From positions 1,550,001-1,614,000 of the forward strand of contig NZ_LR131273.1 in assembly GCF_900631615.1 (NCBI RefSeq): a DNA stretch of 64,000 nt, given 5' to 3'. Position numbers and translations under genes: made by a program. Positions 8,660 to 17,191 of the stretch are shown here, piece by piece. Source of the DNA: Tsukamurella paurometabola. Lineage in GTDB: Bacteria > Actinomycetota > Actinomycetes > Mycobacteriales > Mycobacteriaceae. Under the pieces are notes generated by a model. The model did not search any database. It worked only from the letters and a program-made list of their open reading frames with translations, and was not told the DNA's origin. Every line of letters begins with the position of its first letter. Within the stretch, counting starts at the first letter, position 1.

Positions 8660-9058
8660 ATGACGGACGACGACCAGATGAGTGACCGGATGAACGCGCT
8701 GATCAGCTTCGCCGAGGCGCGGGACGGGCGTCGCTATAGCACCAAGTACATCGCGGAGAGGGCGACTGAGCTCGGGTATCGGATGTCGGCGAGCAATCTC
8801 TCGCACATCAGGGTCGGCCGCATCAAGAATCCGACCTTCCGAGCGATCGAGGGTGTCGCCGCCGTCCTCGACGTCGATCTCCGTGAGTTCGGTGCGCTCC
8901 CTCGTTCGACGACCGCTGACGCGCTCGAGGTTTCGTTTCGAGGTGTCGATGTTTCCGAGCTGAACGAGCTGGGTAGGGAGGCCATTGAATCGGTGATTCG
9001 TTCGGTCGTGCGCGATCTGGCCTCGCGGCCCGAGTTCCGCAGTCGCCCGCTGGAATAG
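8660..9058 (+). CDS. XRE-family regulator (EspR-like architecture)
   Basis: A 132-residue protein with an N-terminal helix-turn-helix: a helix starting MNALISFAEARDG, then YIAERATELGYRMSASNLSHIRVGR split over the recognition helix. A helical C-terminal tail follows, as in the mycobacterial regulator EspR. The ATG at 8660 is preceded by GGAGGG at a good distance; longer starts lack a site. It is divergent from the lanthipeptide operon and followed by an ImmA/IrrE-type peptidase gene, a frequent partnership in which the peptidase inactivates the repressor. The divergent region makes it a candidate controller of the island. Target genes are not known. Confidence 0.75.
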   Translation: MTDDDQMSDRMNALISFAEARDGRRYSTKYIAERATELGYRMSASNLSHIRVGRIKNPTFRAIEGVAAVLDVDLREFGALPRSTTADALEVSFRGVDVSELNELGREAIESVIRSVVRDLASRPEFRSRPLE

Positions 9059-9178
9059 CCGACGTCCTCCGCTGCCGTTCTGGCAGGTCGCCTCTCGATG
9101 GCACCTCGCGAGCAACTTCGTTGCCCGGCGGCCCGCCGACGGTTGACATGTCGGATGTGTCGTGGTTCTCTGCGCTAT

Positions 9179-9658
9179 ATGAAAAGTTCGGCTAAGCAGC
9201 TTTTCGGTCGATCCACTCCTCCAGGGATTGCGCACCCCCGCCTTGAAGCCCAGTACCTGGCCGAGCTCTATTGCGCGCCGCTCGCGTCCCAGTGGACGGT
9301 TGAGGGCTGCTGTGCGACGGCTGCGCAGCGGTGTGGCATCGATATCCACATCGAAGCCGTTTCGCAGAGGCCCTTCCCGACCGGAATGGCGATCCGACAC
9401 GGTGGTCGCGGAGCGATCCTGGTCCGCGACGATGTTTTCGGTGTCCATCGGGACCATGTGATTCTGCACGAGCTCTGCCACCTGCTCTGTGGCCACGGAG
9501 AGGATGTTCGCGGCTGCTCTGGTAGGGCCTCGTCTCCGCCGGCCGGAGCCGCCGAAGAACTGGCCGAGGTGTTCGCCACTGAGGTTCTCCGATGGGTCGA
9601 GCGCACCGCGGCGCGACCCCGGGCCGAGGCGGAAGTCTACGACTTCTTCTGCAGGTGA
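9179..9658 (+). CDS. ImmA/IrrE-family metallopeptidase
   Basis: A small zinc peptidase with the HExxH motif as HELCHLLCGH, the first His near residue 97. A downstream AAEELAEVFATEV segment supplies the usual third ligand region (Glu). Family members cleave XRE repressors, as ImmA does in ICEBs1 and IrrE in the Deinococcus stress response. The XRE gene directly upstream is the natural substrate. The start is uncertain: ATG 9179 is taken because homologous proteins begin close to the first helix; ATGs at 9098 and 9155 are also in frame, and none has a clear ribosome binding site. The next gene begins seven bases after the stop. Confidence 0.75.
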   Translation: MKSSAKQLFGRSTPPGIAHPRLEAQYLAELYCAPLASQWTVEGCCATAAQRCGIDIHIEAVSQRPFPTGMAIRHGGRGAILVRDDVFGVHRDHVILHELCHLLCGHGEDVRGCSGRASSPPAGAAEELAEVFATEVLRWVERTAARPRAEAEVYDFFCR

Positions 9659-9665
9659 CCGTCGG

Positions 9666-10712
9666 ATGACACTTGTCGAATCGGCGCGGGTCGTGATTCT
9701 CATCGTGGCGACCAGCGCAGTGGTCCTGCGTCTTTTAGCAGCTCGAGAGTCACGTTCCCACGCAGCGTGGTTCGTGCTCCTGCCCTTCGTCGTCGGTGCG
9801 GGCTCACTGCAGTTGTTGAACTGGACCGCCGATGTGGCCCCCGGAACCGGAGTACCAACTGGAGACGTCGCACAGCTCGTGGTCGCCTGGGCCGCATCAT
9901 TCGATGTGGCAGCAGCGGCATGGTTCGCAGCATCCACCGCTCGAATAGGGCGAAACGAGCCCGTCGCACGGAAGCGGATCTTTCTGTCCCTACCGATCCT
10001 CGTCGGCCTGATGCTGACGACGGCCTTCCTCGCGACACCGACGAACCAGCGTTTCGTCGCTCCCGCACAAGGAACATGGTGGTGGTACGCGGGGACCTGG
10101 ACGATCTACGTCGGAGTGCTATCCGCGGTCTCGGTGGTCTTCGTGATCGAAGGGGTGGCTCAACTGCCCCGCTGGAGTGTGGTGCGGTGCGGCCTGGTCA
10201 TGATCGGCGCGGGTTGCTTCATGGAGTTGCTCGCCATCATTGCACGTGGTGCCCGCTGGCTCGGGAGCCCGACCCCAGCGTTGGTGGAAGTGGGCTTCTG
10301 GACCTCTGCTGCGCGATTCGTGTTGGTCGGTGCGGGGTGGACCCTCGTCGCAGTGCTCCCCCTGTTCGCCTCAGTGGTCGCCAGGAGGCGGCACCGACGT
10401 CTGCAGAAACTCGCGCTGGAGGTGACCATCGGGTCGCTGCCTCCGCGTCCCGGAGCGCAACACACGGCGTGGGGACAACTGCACGAGCGCGTCATCATGA
10501 TCAACGACCAGTTGATCGCCATCCGCGACGCTCCCGATCAGGCGACGACTAGGCAGCGGGTCCTCGCACACCATTTTCATGGATCCGACGCCACGGATCC
10601 GTGTTCCTTGGCTCGCGGGTATCACCGCTTCGTTCAGCGGCACGGCACAGCGAACGCGGTCGACGTCCAAGGCCTGCCGGCATCGCGCGATGCCGTGCTC
10701 AACGGGCAATGA
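9666..10712 (+). CDS. MAB_1171c-like integral membrane protein
   Basis: The 348-residue protein has about seven hydrophobic segments in its first two thirds and a basic cytoplasmic tail beginning ARRRHRRLQ. This architecture, and the place after XRE and ImmA/IrrE genes, matches the actinobacterial family usually annotated MAB_1171c putative transporter (DUF6545-type). The true biochemical role of that family is not established. ATG 9666 lies seven bases after the peptidase stop and starts at the first hydrophobic helix, whereas upstream in-frame codons overlap the peptidase gene. It probably forms a regulatory or transport unit with the two preceding genes. Recognition is by architecture and context. 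Confidence 0.6.
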   Translation: MTLVESARVVILIVATSAVVLRLLAARESRSHAAWFVLLPFVVGAGSLQLLNWTADVAPGTGVPTGDVAQLVVAWAASFDVAAAAWFAASTARIGRNEPVARKRIFLSLPILVGLMLTTAFLATPTNQRFVAPAQGTWWWYAGTWTIYVGVLSAVSVVFVIEGVAQLPRWSVVRCGLVMIGAGCFMELLAIIARGARWLGSPTPALVEVGFWTSAARFVLVGAGWTLVAVLPLFASVVARRRHRRLQKLALEVTIGSLPPRPGAQHTAWGQLHERVIMINDQLIAIRDAPDQATTRQRVLAHHFHGSDATDPCSLARGYHRFVQRHGTANAVDVQGLPASRDAVLNGQ

Positions 10713-10770
10713 GGTCGGAGTGGGTGCTGAGGATACTGACCGCAACACGGCGCGGGTGGTTGGTGCCGGT

Positions 10771-10803
10771 GAGAGGCGGTCCTCTCGTCCTGCCTACGGC
10801 AGG
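10771..10803. terminator. paired hairpins between convergent genes
   Basis: Two short perfect hairpins stand back to back: GAGAGG-CGGT-CCTCTC at 10771-10786 and CCTGCC-TAC-GGCAGG at 10789-10803. The second overlaps the stop of the minus-strand LLM gene. They lie between convergent genes and could end transcription in both directions without a U-tract, as is common in actinobacteria. Stems are only six base pairs. Confidence 0.35.
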
Positions 10804-11669
10804 TGCCGTTCGGCGAAGGCCACCAGCGCGTCCTCGGTGCCCGCGTAGGGCTCACCGTCGCGGGGCCAGTGCACGATCACGTCGGTGAAGCCGAGTTCCG
10901 CGGCGCGGCCCACCGCATCGTCGGCCGCGGCGGCGGAGCTCAGGGAGTACGTGCCGCCCGAGTCGATCGAGAGGTAGCGGTCGACGGCGTCGTAGTCCCG
11001 GCCCGCCTCCGCCAGCGCGTCATCGAGCCGCTTCGTCAGGTCCGCGACGCGGGACCACCAGGCCTCGCCGCCGTCACCGTCGGGTCCGGTGGTGGCCCAG
11101 CCCTGCCCGAGTTCGGCGACGAGGCGCACCCCCTTCGGGCCGTTGGCCGCGAGCACGAACGGCATGCGCGGCGCCTGCGCCGGCTCGCCGACCATGCGCG
11201 CGTCGACGGCGCGGTACCGCGGACCGTCGAACGAGATGGGCCCGTCCTGCTCGAAGCGCAGCAGCACATCGAGATCGCGGGTGAACTCGACGAACCGGTC
11301 GTGCCGCTCGCGGGGGGTGAGCTCGGGCTGTCCGAGGACGAAGGCGTCGAAGCCGGTGCCGCCGGAGCCGATCCCCAGGAGCAGCCGGCCGCCCGCTATC
11401 TCGTCGACCCCCGCGAGGTCCTTCGCGAAGGGCACGGGATGCCGGTAGTTGGGCGACGTGACGAAGGTGCCGAGCCGGATCCGCTCGGTGGCGGTGGCGG
11501 CGGCCGTGAGCAGCGGGACCGTCGCGCCCCAGGGCTGATCGGCGAGCGTGCGCCAGGACAGGTGGTCGTACGTCCACGCGTGATCGAAGCCGAGCTCCTC
11601 CGCCGTGCGCCAGCGCCGGCGCGCCTCGGGCCACGGGTACTGGGGCAGGATCACCACTCCGAATCGCAC
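10794..11669 (-). CDS. LLM-class flavin/F420-dependent oxidoreductase
   Basis: A 291-residue luciferase-like monooxygenase fold starting MRFGVVILPQYPWPE. The conserved THE/TYDH region appears as AWTYDHLSW, and the GGRLLLGIGSGGTG loop near residue 95 is the typical flavin-phosphate segment. Homologues in Mycobacteriales are mostly F420-dependent, but the cofactor cannot be told from sequence alone. The gene stands alone on the minus strand, back to back with the OPT transporter gene. It is separate from the lanthipeptide LLM gene, being in higher-GC DNA and not part of that operon. Substrate unknown. Confidence 0.8.
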   Translation of the reverse strand: MRFGVVILPQYPWPEARRRWRTAEELGFDHAWTYDHLSWRTLADQPWGATVPLLTAAATATERIRLGTFVTSPNYRHPVPFAKDLAGVDEIAGGRLLLGIGSGGTGFDAFVLGQPELTPRERHDRFVEFTRDLDVLLRFEQDGPISFDGPRYRAVDARMVGEPAQAPRMPFVLAANGPKGVRLVAELGQGWATTGPDGDGGEAWWSRVADLTKRLDDALAEAGRDYDAVDRYLSIDSGGTYSLSSAAAADDAVGRAAELGFTDVIVHWPRDGEPYAGTEDALVAFAERHLP

Positions 11670-11796
11670 GAACCCACCCTACGACTCGTGACCGGGACGC
11701 ACGACCTCGCGCGTTCGACTCGTGTGATCGAGCACTTGGACCTAGTGTTTTCACGTTCGGCCTCACCGGCCACGTCCTTGAGAAGGGATACAACCC

Positions 11797-13779
11797 ATGT
11801 CCACACCGGCACCCGCTGCGTCGAAATCCGGCGTCCGCGAGTTCACCACCCGCGCCGTCGTCCTCGGCGGCATCATCACGCTCGTCTTCACCGCCGCCAA
11901 CGCGTACCTGGGCCTGAAGGTCGGCCTGACGTTCGCCACCTCGATCCCCGCGGCCGTGATCTCGATGGCGCTGCTGCGCTACTTCGCGAACCATTCGATC
12001 GTCGAGAACAACATCGTCCAGACGATCGCCTCGGCCGCGGGCACCCTCTCGGCCATCGTCTTCATCCTCCCCGGCCTCGTGATGGTCGGCTGGTGGGCCG
12101 ACTTCCCGTACTGGACGACCACCCTGGTCTGCCTGGTGGGCGGCGTGCTCGGCGTCATGTACTCGATTCCGCTCCGGCGCGCACTCGTCACGGGCTCGGA
12201 CCTGCCGTTCCCCGAGGGCGTTGCCGCGGCCGAGGTGCTCAAGGTCGGCGACACCGCGGAGGGCGCCAGCGAGAACAAGCGCGGCCTGCGCCTCATCATC
12301 CTGGGCTCGCTGGCCTCCGCCGGCTACGCCCTGCTCGCCAAGATGAAGATCGTTGCCGAGGGCCTGTCGACCACGCTGCGGATCGGCAACGGCGGCACCC
12401 TGTTCGTCCCGGGCCTGTCCTTCGCCCTCATCGGCGTCGGCCACCTCGTGGGCCTCACCGTCGGCTTCGCGATGATCGTCGGTCTCGTCATCTCCTACTT
12501 CGTGCTCCTGCCGATGTGGACCGCGGGCGACCTGCCGGAGACCGGGAGCATCACCAAGGTCATCTCGACCGCGTTCAGCACCGAGGTCCGACTCATCGGC
12601 GCCGGCGCGATCGCCGTGGCCGCGGTGTGGACCCTGATCAAGATCCTCGGCCCGGTGCTGCGCGGTATCGCCGACTCGATCGCCTCGTCCCGCAAGCGCC
12701 GCGAGGGCGAGCTCGTCGACATCACCGAGCGCGACATGCCCTTCCCGTACGTGGCGGGCATCGTCGTCGCCTCGCTCGTGCCGATCGGCGTGCTGCTGTG
12801 GTCCTTCACCAGCGGCACCGCGCTCGAGGGCCAGGCCGGCGGCATCATCACGCTGAGCATCGTCTACATCCTGGTCCTCGGCCTCGTGGTCGCGTCCGTC
12901 TGCGGCTACATGGCCGGCCTGATCGGCGCCTCCAACAGCCCCGTCTCCGGTGTCGGCATCCTGGTCGTGCTGTCCGCGGCGCTCCTGATCCGCGCGGTCT
13001 GGGGTCCGTCGGCCGGCGACACCGCCACCGCGCTCGTGGCCTACACGCTGTTCACCGCCGCGATCATCTTCAGCATCGCCACCATCTCCAACGACAACCT
13101 GCAGGACCTCAAGACGGGTCAGCTCGTCGGGGCGACGCCGTGGAAGCAGCAGGTGGCGCTCGTGATCGGTGTCGCCTTCGGCTCCGCGATCATCCCGCCG
13201 GTGCTCGACCTGCTGCAGAGCGGCTTCGGCTTCGCCGGGGCGCCCGGTGCGGGCGACAACGCCCTCTCGGCGCCCCAGGCCTCGCTGCTGGCGAGCCTGT
13301 CCAAGGGCGTCTTCGGCGGTGACCTCGACTGGGGCCTCATCGGCCTCGGTGTGATCATCGGCGCCGTCGTCATCGTCATCGACGAGGTGCTCTCCCGCAC
13401 CTCGAAGTTCCGGCTGCCGCCGCTGGCCGTGGGTATGGGCATGTACCTGCCGATGAGCGTGACGCTGATGATCCCCGTCGGCGCCGTGCTCGGGTTCTTC
13501 TACAACCGGTGGGCGGACGGCTCGGCCACCGGAGAGGTGGCCGAGGGGCGCAAGCGGCTCGGCACGCTGCTGGCGACCGGCCTCATCGTGGGCGAGTCGC
13601 TGTTCGGCGTGATCTACGCGGGCATCGTCGTCGCCACCGACAAGGACGAGCCGCTCGCGCTGCCGTTCATCGAGGAGAGCTGGCTGCACTGGGGCGAGGC
13701 GCTGGGCGTCGTCGTGTTCGCCGTGGTCTGCGCCGCGCTGTACCTGCGCACCAAGAAGATCGCCGCGGAACCCGCGTAG
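11797..13779 (+). CDS. OPT-family oligopeptide transporter
   Basis: The 660-residue polytopic protein has roughly 14-16 membrane segments. It carries the N-terminal signature of the OPT superfamily (GGIITLVFTAANAYLGLKVG, and later DLPFPEGVAAAEVLK). OPT proteins import small peptides or metal chelates with protons. The ATG at 11797 has AGAAGGGA nine bases upstream. It is a single-gene unit whose 3' end meets the Ter cluster at a strong shared hairpin. Substrate cannot be predicted from what is seen; a peptide or metallophore is likely. Confidence 0.9.
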   Translation: MSTPAPAASKSGVREFTTRAVVLGGIITLVFTAANAYLGLKVGLTFATSIPAAVISMALLRYFANHSIVENNIVQTIASAAGTLSAIVFILPGLVMVGWWADFPYWTTTLVCLVGGVLGVMYSIPLRRALVTGSDLPFPEGVAAAEVLKVGDTAEGASENKRGLRLIILGSLASAGYALLAKMKIVAEGLSTTLRIGNGGTLFVPGLSFALIGVGHLVGLTVGFAMIVGLVISYFVLLPMWTAGDLPETGSITKVISTAFSTEVRLIGAGAIAVAAVWTLIKILGPVLRGIADSIASSRKRREGELVDITERDMPFPYVAGIVVASLVPIGVLLWSFTSGTALEGQAGGIITLSIVYILVLGLVVASVCGYMAGLIGASNSPVSGVGILVVLSAALLIRAVWGPSAGDTATALVAYTLFTAAIIFSIATISNDNLQDLKTGQLVGATPWKQQVALVIGVAFGSAIIPPVLDLLQSGFGFAGAPGAGDNALSAPQASLLASLSKGVFGGDLDWGLIGLGVIIGAVVIVIDEVLSRTSKFRLPPLAVGMGMYLPMSVTLMIPVGAVLGFFYNRWADGSATGEVAEGRKRLGTLLATGLIVGESLFGVIYAGIVVATDKDEPLALPFIEESWLHWGEALGVVVFAVVCAALYLRTKKIAAEPA

Positions 13780-13797
13780 TCACCGCGGTTCCCACCT

Positions 13798-13836
13798 GTG
13801 CCGGATGGTGCCCGCTCAGCGGGCACCGTCCGGCAC
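13798..13836. terminator. bidirectional hairpin terminator
   Basis: An 18-bp stem with one G-U-type mismatch (arms 13798-13815 and 13819-13836) and a three-base loop lies between the OPT gene and the convergent Ter operon. It is a near-perfect inverted repeat in a 63-base intergenic gap, so it should stop transcription from both sides. There is no T-run. Confidence 0.75.
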
Positions 13837-13842
13837 ACGTGC

Positions 13843-15222
13843 TCAGCCCACGAACGGCGCGAGCTGCGGGATCGCGTCGCGCGGCGTCTTGGCGTTGATG
13901 CACTCGCCGATCGCCTGCAGCTTCCACTCGCCGCCCTGGCGGGCGATCGTGCACATCACGATGCCCGTGTACGGCATGCCGCCGGCGAGCGCGAAGCGGG
14001 CCAGCTCCGCCCCCGTGGTCGAATCCACGAGCCGGCAGTACGCGTTGTCCACCTGGTCGAAGCGCTGGCCCTGGTACGAGCTCACGATGAACACGAGCGA
14101 GGTCACCTGCGCGGACACGGCCGGCAGGTTCACGTTGACCACCTCGTCGTCGCCATCGCCCGCGCCCGTGAGGTTGTCGCCCAGGTGCTGGATCGAGCCG
14201 TCCTTCGACTGCAGCTGGCCGAAGTAGACCACGTCCACCGGCTGCTGCCCCGCGAACAGCACCACCGACGCGTCGAGGTCGATGTCCTTGGCCTTCGAGC
14301 CGAACAGGCCCTGCTTGCGCACCGGGTCCCAGCCGAGTCCCATGGCGATCCGCGTGAGCTGGACGCCGCCGTCCTTGCGCAGCACCACCTTCTGGCCCTT
14401 GGTCAGGTCCACGCGCTTGTTCTTGGTGAGGCTGATCTCGCCCGATCCCGGTGCCGGCTGCTGGCCGGCGAGCTGCGCCGTCGGCGTGAACGGCTGCTGC
14501 GCCGGTGGCTGCTGGGGCGGGTTCGGCTGCGGCGCGGAGGTGTTGAAGTAGTCGATCGGGGCGCTGCCCGCCGGGGCCGACGGTGCCGTCCCGCTCGCGA
14601 AGTAGTCGATCGGACGGCTCGACGGCGCGGGCGGCTGGTTCTGCGCGGGCGCGGGCGGGACCGGGGTCGACGGTGCGGTCGGCGCCTGCGGGGGTGCCGG
14701 GGGCGGCGGGGTGGCCGCCGCGGGCGGTGCGGCGGGGGCGTCGTCGACGCTGACGCCGTGGTCGCGCACCAGGTCGGCGAAGCCGCCCGCGTAACCCTGG
14801 CCGACGGCGCGCACCTTCCAATCGGCGCCGCGCCGGTAGATCTCCACCGCGATCACCACGGACTCGCTGCTGAGGCCCTCGATCGGGTACTCGTACAGCG
14901 GGGTGCCGGCACCGTCGGCGACCCGGGCCACGGGCGCACCGAACCGGCCGAACGACGCCGACGCGTCGTCGAGCGTGATCGCCACGCGCACCTGCGCGAT
15001 GTCGGCGGGCACGCCGGCCCCGTCGATGCGCAGCGCGCCGTTCGTGAGGGTCACGCCCGGACCGGACGGCTGGTTGAAGAAGACGAAATCGGCGTCGGAG
15101 CGGACCTTCCCCGCCTCGGTCACCAACAGGGCGGAGACGTCGGCCGGCGCCGGCAGCTCGACGGTGACGGTGACCGGCCCGGCGGGCAGCGGCCCGTTCT
15201 GGCCCTTGGACAGTGCGGTCAT
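13843..15222 (-). CDS. double TerD-domain protein with proline-rich linker
   Basis: A 459-residue cytosolic protein with two TerD-type domains, about 1-160 and 262-459. They are joined by a proline-rich linker that carries the pentapeptide PIDYF twice (204-208 and 222-226). The second domain has the calcium-binding loop GDNLTGAGDGDDE at 348-360. The first domain lacks that acidic loop. ATG 15222 follows AAGGAG. TerD proteins belong to tellurite/phage/stress resistance systems and may form calcium-dependent assemblies at the membrane. It is the last gene of the minus-strand Ter operon. Biochemical role is unproven for the family. Confidence 0.85.
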   Translation of the reverse strand: MTALSKGQNGPLPAGPVTVTVELPAPADVSALLVTEAGKVRSDADFVFFNQPSGPGVTLTNGALRIDGAGVPADIAQVRVAITLDDASASFGRFGAPVARVADGAGTPLYEYPIEGLSSESVVIAVEIYRRGADWKVRAVGQGYAGGFADLVRDHGVSVDDAPAAPPAAATPPPPAPPQAPTAPSTPVPPAPAQNQPPAPSSRPIDYFASGTAPSAPAGSAPIDYFNTSAPQPNPPQQPPAQQPFTPTAQLAGQQPAPGSGEISLTKNKRVDLTKGQKVVLRKDGGVQLTRIAMGLGWDPVRKQGLFGSKAKDIDLDASVVLFAGQQPVDVVYFGQLQSKDGSIQHLGDNLTGAGDGDDEVVNVNLPAVSAQVTSLVFIVSSYQGQRFDQVDNAYCRLVDSTTGAELARFALAGGMPYTGIVMCTIARQGGEWKLQAIGECINAKTPRDAIPQLAPFVG

Positions 15223-16070
15223 CGGATCTCCTTGATCGGATCGGGGTCGGGAACTGCGGTGGCGGCGCGGTCGGCGAGCCACGCAACGATCTCGGCGCCG
15301 GCGTCGATGCCGCGCCCGGAGGTGAGAGTGAGGTGCGGCAACGCGAAACCGAGCTCCTCGAGCTCGCCGTGCCGGGGGCGGATCGCGGCATCGGCGGCCT
15401 CCAGCAGGTCGGCGTCGAGAGCGCCGTCGCCCGCTGCGAGCCAGGGCGCGCCGGGATCCAGCACACCGTACGCTTCGAGGCGCCGCCGGACCTCGCGGGC
15501 CGCACGGGATTTGGTCACCGGCTCGGGGATCGTGTAGAGCTTGCGGCCCTGCTGCGAGATGCTCCAGCCCAGCGCGGCGCAGTGTGCGCGCCACTCCTCG
15601 ACCACCTCGGCGGGGATCCGCACCTCGGAGACCACGTATGCGAACAGGCCCGGCACCAGCCGCAGGCGGGCGCCCCACTCCGGCGCGAGGCGGGCCTCCA
15701 GCTGCGCCGCGATCCGGTCGAGGTCCGCGGGCAGCGCCGCGAGCGATGCACGGATGTGCTCCCGCCACTGCGCATCCGGCGCACCGTCGACGAGGATCTC
15801 GCCGCCGTTGGAGCAGATCGCGAAGCGGAACGGCGCGCTCGGGAGCCGCACGCGCAGGTACTGCTCGGGGGTGCGGGTCGTGGTGGGCACCACCGGCGTC
15901 GCGGCGGCGAGGGCGGCGAGGCCGGCGTGCGCCCCCGGCGTCATGTAGGACAGCGGTGCGTCGCGGTAGATCTCGACGCACACCGGATCGGCGGTCGCGA
16001 AGGCCGGGCCGGCGGCGGCCTCCGAGTAGATGAGGGTGCGGTCGAGATCGCTGGTGACGAACGCGGTCAC
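15219..16070 (-). CDS. HAD-superfamily hydrolase of Ter cluster
   Basis: The 283-residue protein begins with the HAD nucleophile motif SDLDRTLIYS (Asp8 and Asp10) and later has NGGEIL, a conserved Lys region (KLYTIPEPVTKS) and an acidic AAGDGALDADLLE motif. These are the usual four HAD elements. The GTG start at 16070 overlaps the upstream gene's stop as GTGA, and its own stop overlaps the TerD-TerD start. HAD phosphatases are recurrent members of the Ter-linked module proposed to make a nucleoside-like metabolite (Anantharaman, Iyer and Aravind). Dephosphorylation of that product is the inferred role. Confidence 0.8.
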   Translation of the reverse strand: MTAFVTSDLDRTLIYSEAAAGPAFATADPVCVEIYRDAPLSYMTPGAHAGLAALAAATPVVPTTTRTPEQYLRVRLPSAPFRFAICSNGGEILVDGAPDAQWREHIRASLAALPADLDRIAAQLEARLAPEWGARLRLVPGLFAYVVSEVRIPAEVVEEWRAHCAALGWSISQQGRKLYTIPEPVTKSRAAREVRRRLEAYGVLDPGAPWLAAGDGALDADLLEAADAAIRPRHGELEELGFALPHLTLTSGRGIDAGAEIVAWLADRAATAVPDPDPIKEIR

Positions 16071-17191
16071 GAGTCCTCCTTGATGAGGCCGATGCACGCG
16101 TAGGCCAGGCCGGGCACGACCGCCACCGGCACGCCGCGCTCGTCCGCGAGACGGCGGATGTGCAGGTGATCGGGATCGTCGGGGTCGCGCAGCAGCACGC
16201 GCCAGGGGACGCGGCGCAGGAGCACCCGTGTGGTCTCGCCGATCCCCGGCTTCACCAGGTTCGCGGTCGAGACGCCGTACTCCGCACGCACCCGCTCCAC
16301 CGATGCCCAGCCGGACCAGTCCGGCTCGCGCGCGCCGGGATCGTCGGCGAGGCGGGCGGCCTCGGCGCGTGCCGCCGGTGCGGCACCGTCGAAGGCGGCG
16401 GTCACGGTGTCGAGGAGCAGGCCCGAGACGTCGTACGGCGCGAGCTCGGCGTAGAACTTGGCGCCGTGGAAGTCCCCGGGCCCGATCAGGTCCGCGTTGA
16501 GCACGGTGCGCGAGACCAGGCCGGAGACCGTCGAATTGAGGCACGCGGAGGCGATGAGGAAGTCGTCGCGCGTGCCGAACGTGCGCACGCAGTGGCCGGG
16601 ATCCGCGAGCACCGCGAGGTCGGGGTTCATCCGGACGCCGGTGGCGGCGGCGTACTCGTCGAGGGCCGCCGCGAGCTCGCGGGTGATGGCGCCCTTGCCC
16701 GTCCAGCCGTCGACGAACGCGATCGACGCCGGATCGTGCCGGGCCACCAGGTGATCGAGGGCGACGTGGTCGATGCCGCGCCCGCGCACGATGGAGACGG
16801 CGTAGTGCGGCAGCGCGACCCCGTGGAACCGATCGGCCCAGCGGCGCATCAGGATCCCGATGGGCGTGCCTGCGCGGGCCAGCGAGACCAGTACCGGCGC
16901 GTGTGCGCGCTCGGCGAGCAGCAGTTCCGTCACGGTGCCCACGGCCTCGGCGAGCCGCGGCGCGGAGCCGGCGAGCGCCGCGTCGAACAGGGCCCGGTAC
17001 TCGGCGCTCGGCTGGTACTCGACGGGCAGCGACTCGGCGTAGTGCGCCTCGCCCGACTGGATCCGCCGCTCGCGCACGGCGATGTCGGCCTCCAGCGGCA
17101 CCGCCGAGAGGTCCTTGAGCAGCCACGTCACCTCGTCGGGGGCGTACGAGCCGAACGCCGGCCCGCGCAGCGGGGGCGTCGTCGCCGTCAT
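16067..17191 (-). CDS. StiP/PELOTA-domain protein of Ter cluster
   Basis: The 374-residue protein fits the family annotated as cysteine protease StiP. The long N-terminal part contains a phosphoribosyltransferase-like segment (APVLVSLARAGTPIG; FVDGWTGKGAITREL). The C-terminal 60 residues resemble a PELOTA RNA-binding domain (DHLHIRRLADERGVPVAVVP, then a short tail). The protease label comes from the family name; a catalytic Cys-His pair was not verified here. ATG 17191 overlaps the PRTase stop. It is a standard companion of TerD, HAD and PRTase-TRSP genes. Role in metabolite synthesis or RNA binding is inferred. Confidence 0.65.
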   Translation of the reverse strand: MTATTPPLRGPAFGSYAPDEVTWLLKDLSAVPLEADIAVRERRIQSGEAHYAESLPVEYQPSAEYRALFDAALAGSAPRLAEAVGTVTELLLAERAHAPVLVSLARAGTPIGILMRRWADRFHGVALPHYAVSIVRGRGIDHVALDHLVARHDPASIAFVDGWTGKGAITRELAAALDEYAAATGVRMNPDLAVLADPGHCVRTFGTRDDFLIASACLNSTVSGLVSRTVLNADLIGPGDFHGAKFYAELAPYDVSGLLLDTVTAAFDGAAPAARAEAARLADDPGAREPDWSGWASVERVRAEYGVSTANLVKPGIGETTRVLLRRVPWRVLLRDPDDPDHLHIRRLADERGVPVAVVPGLAYACIGLIKEDS

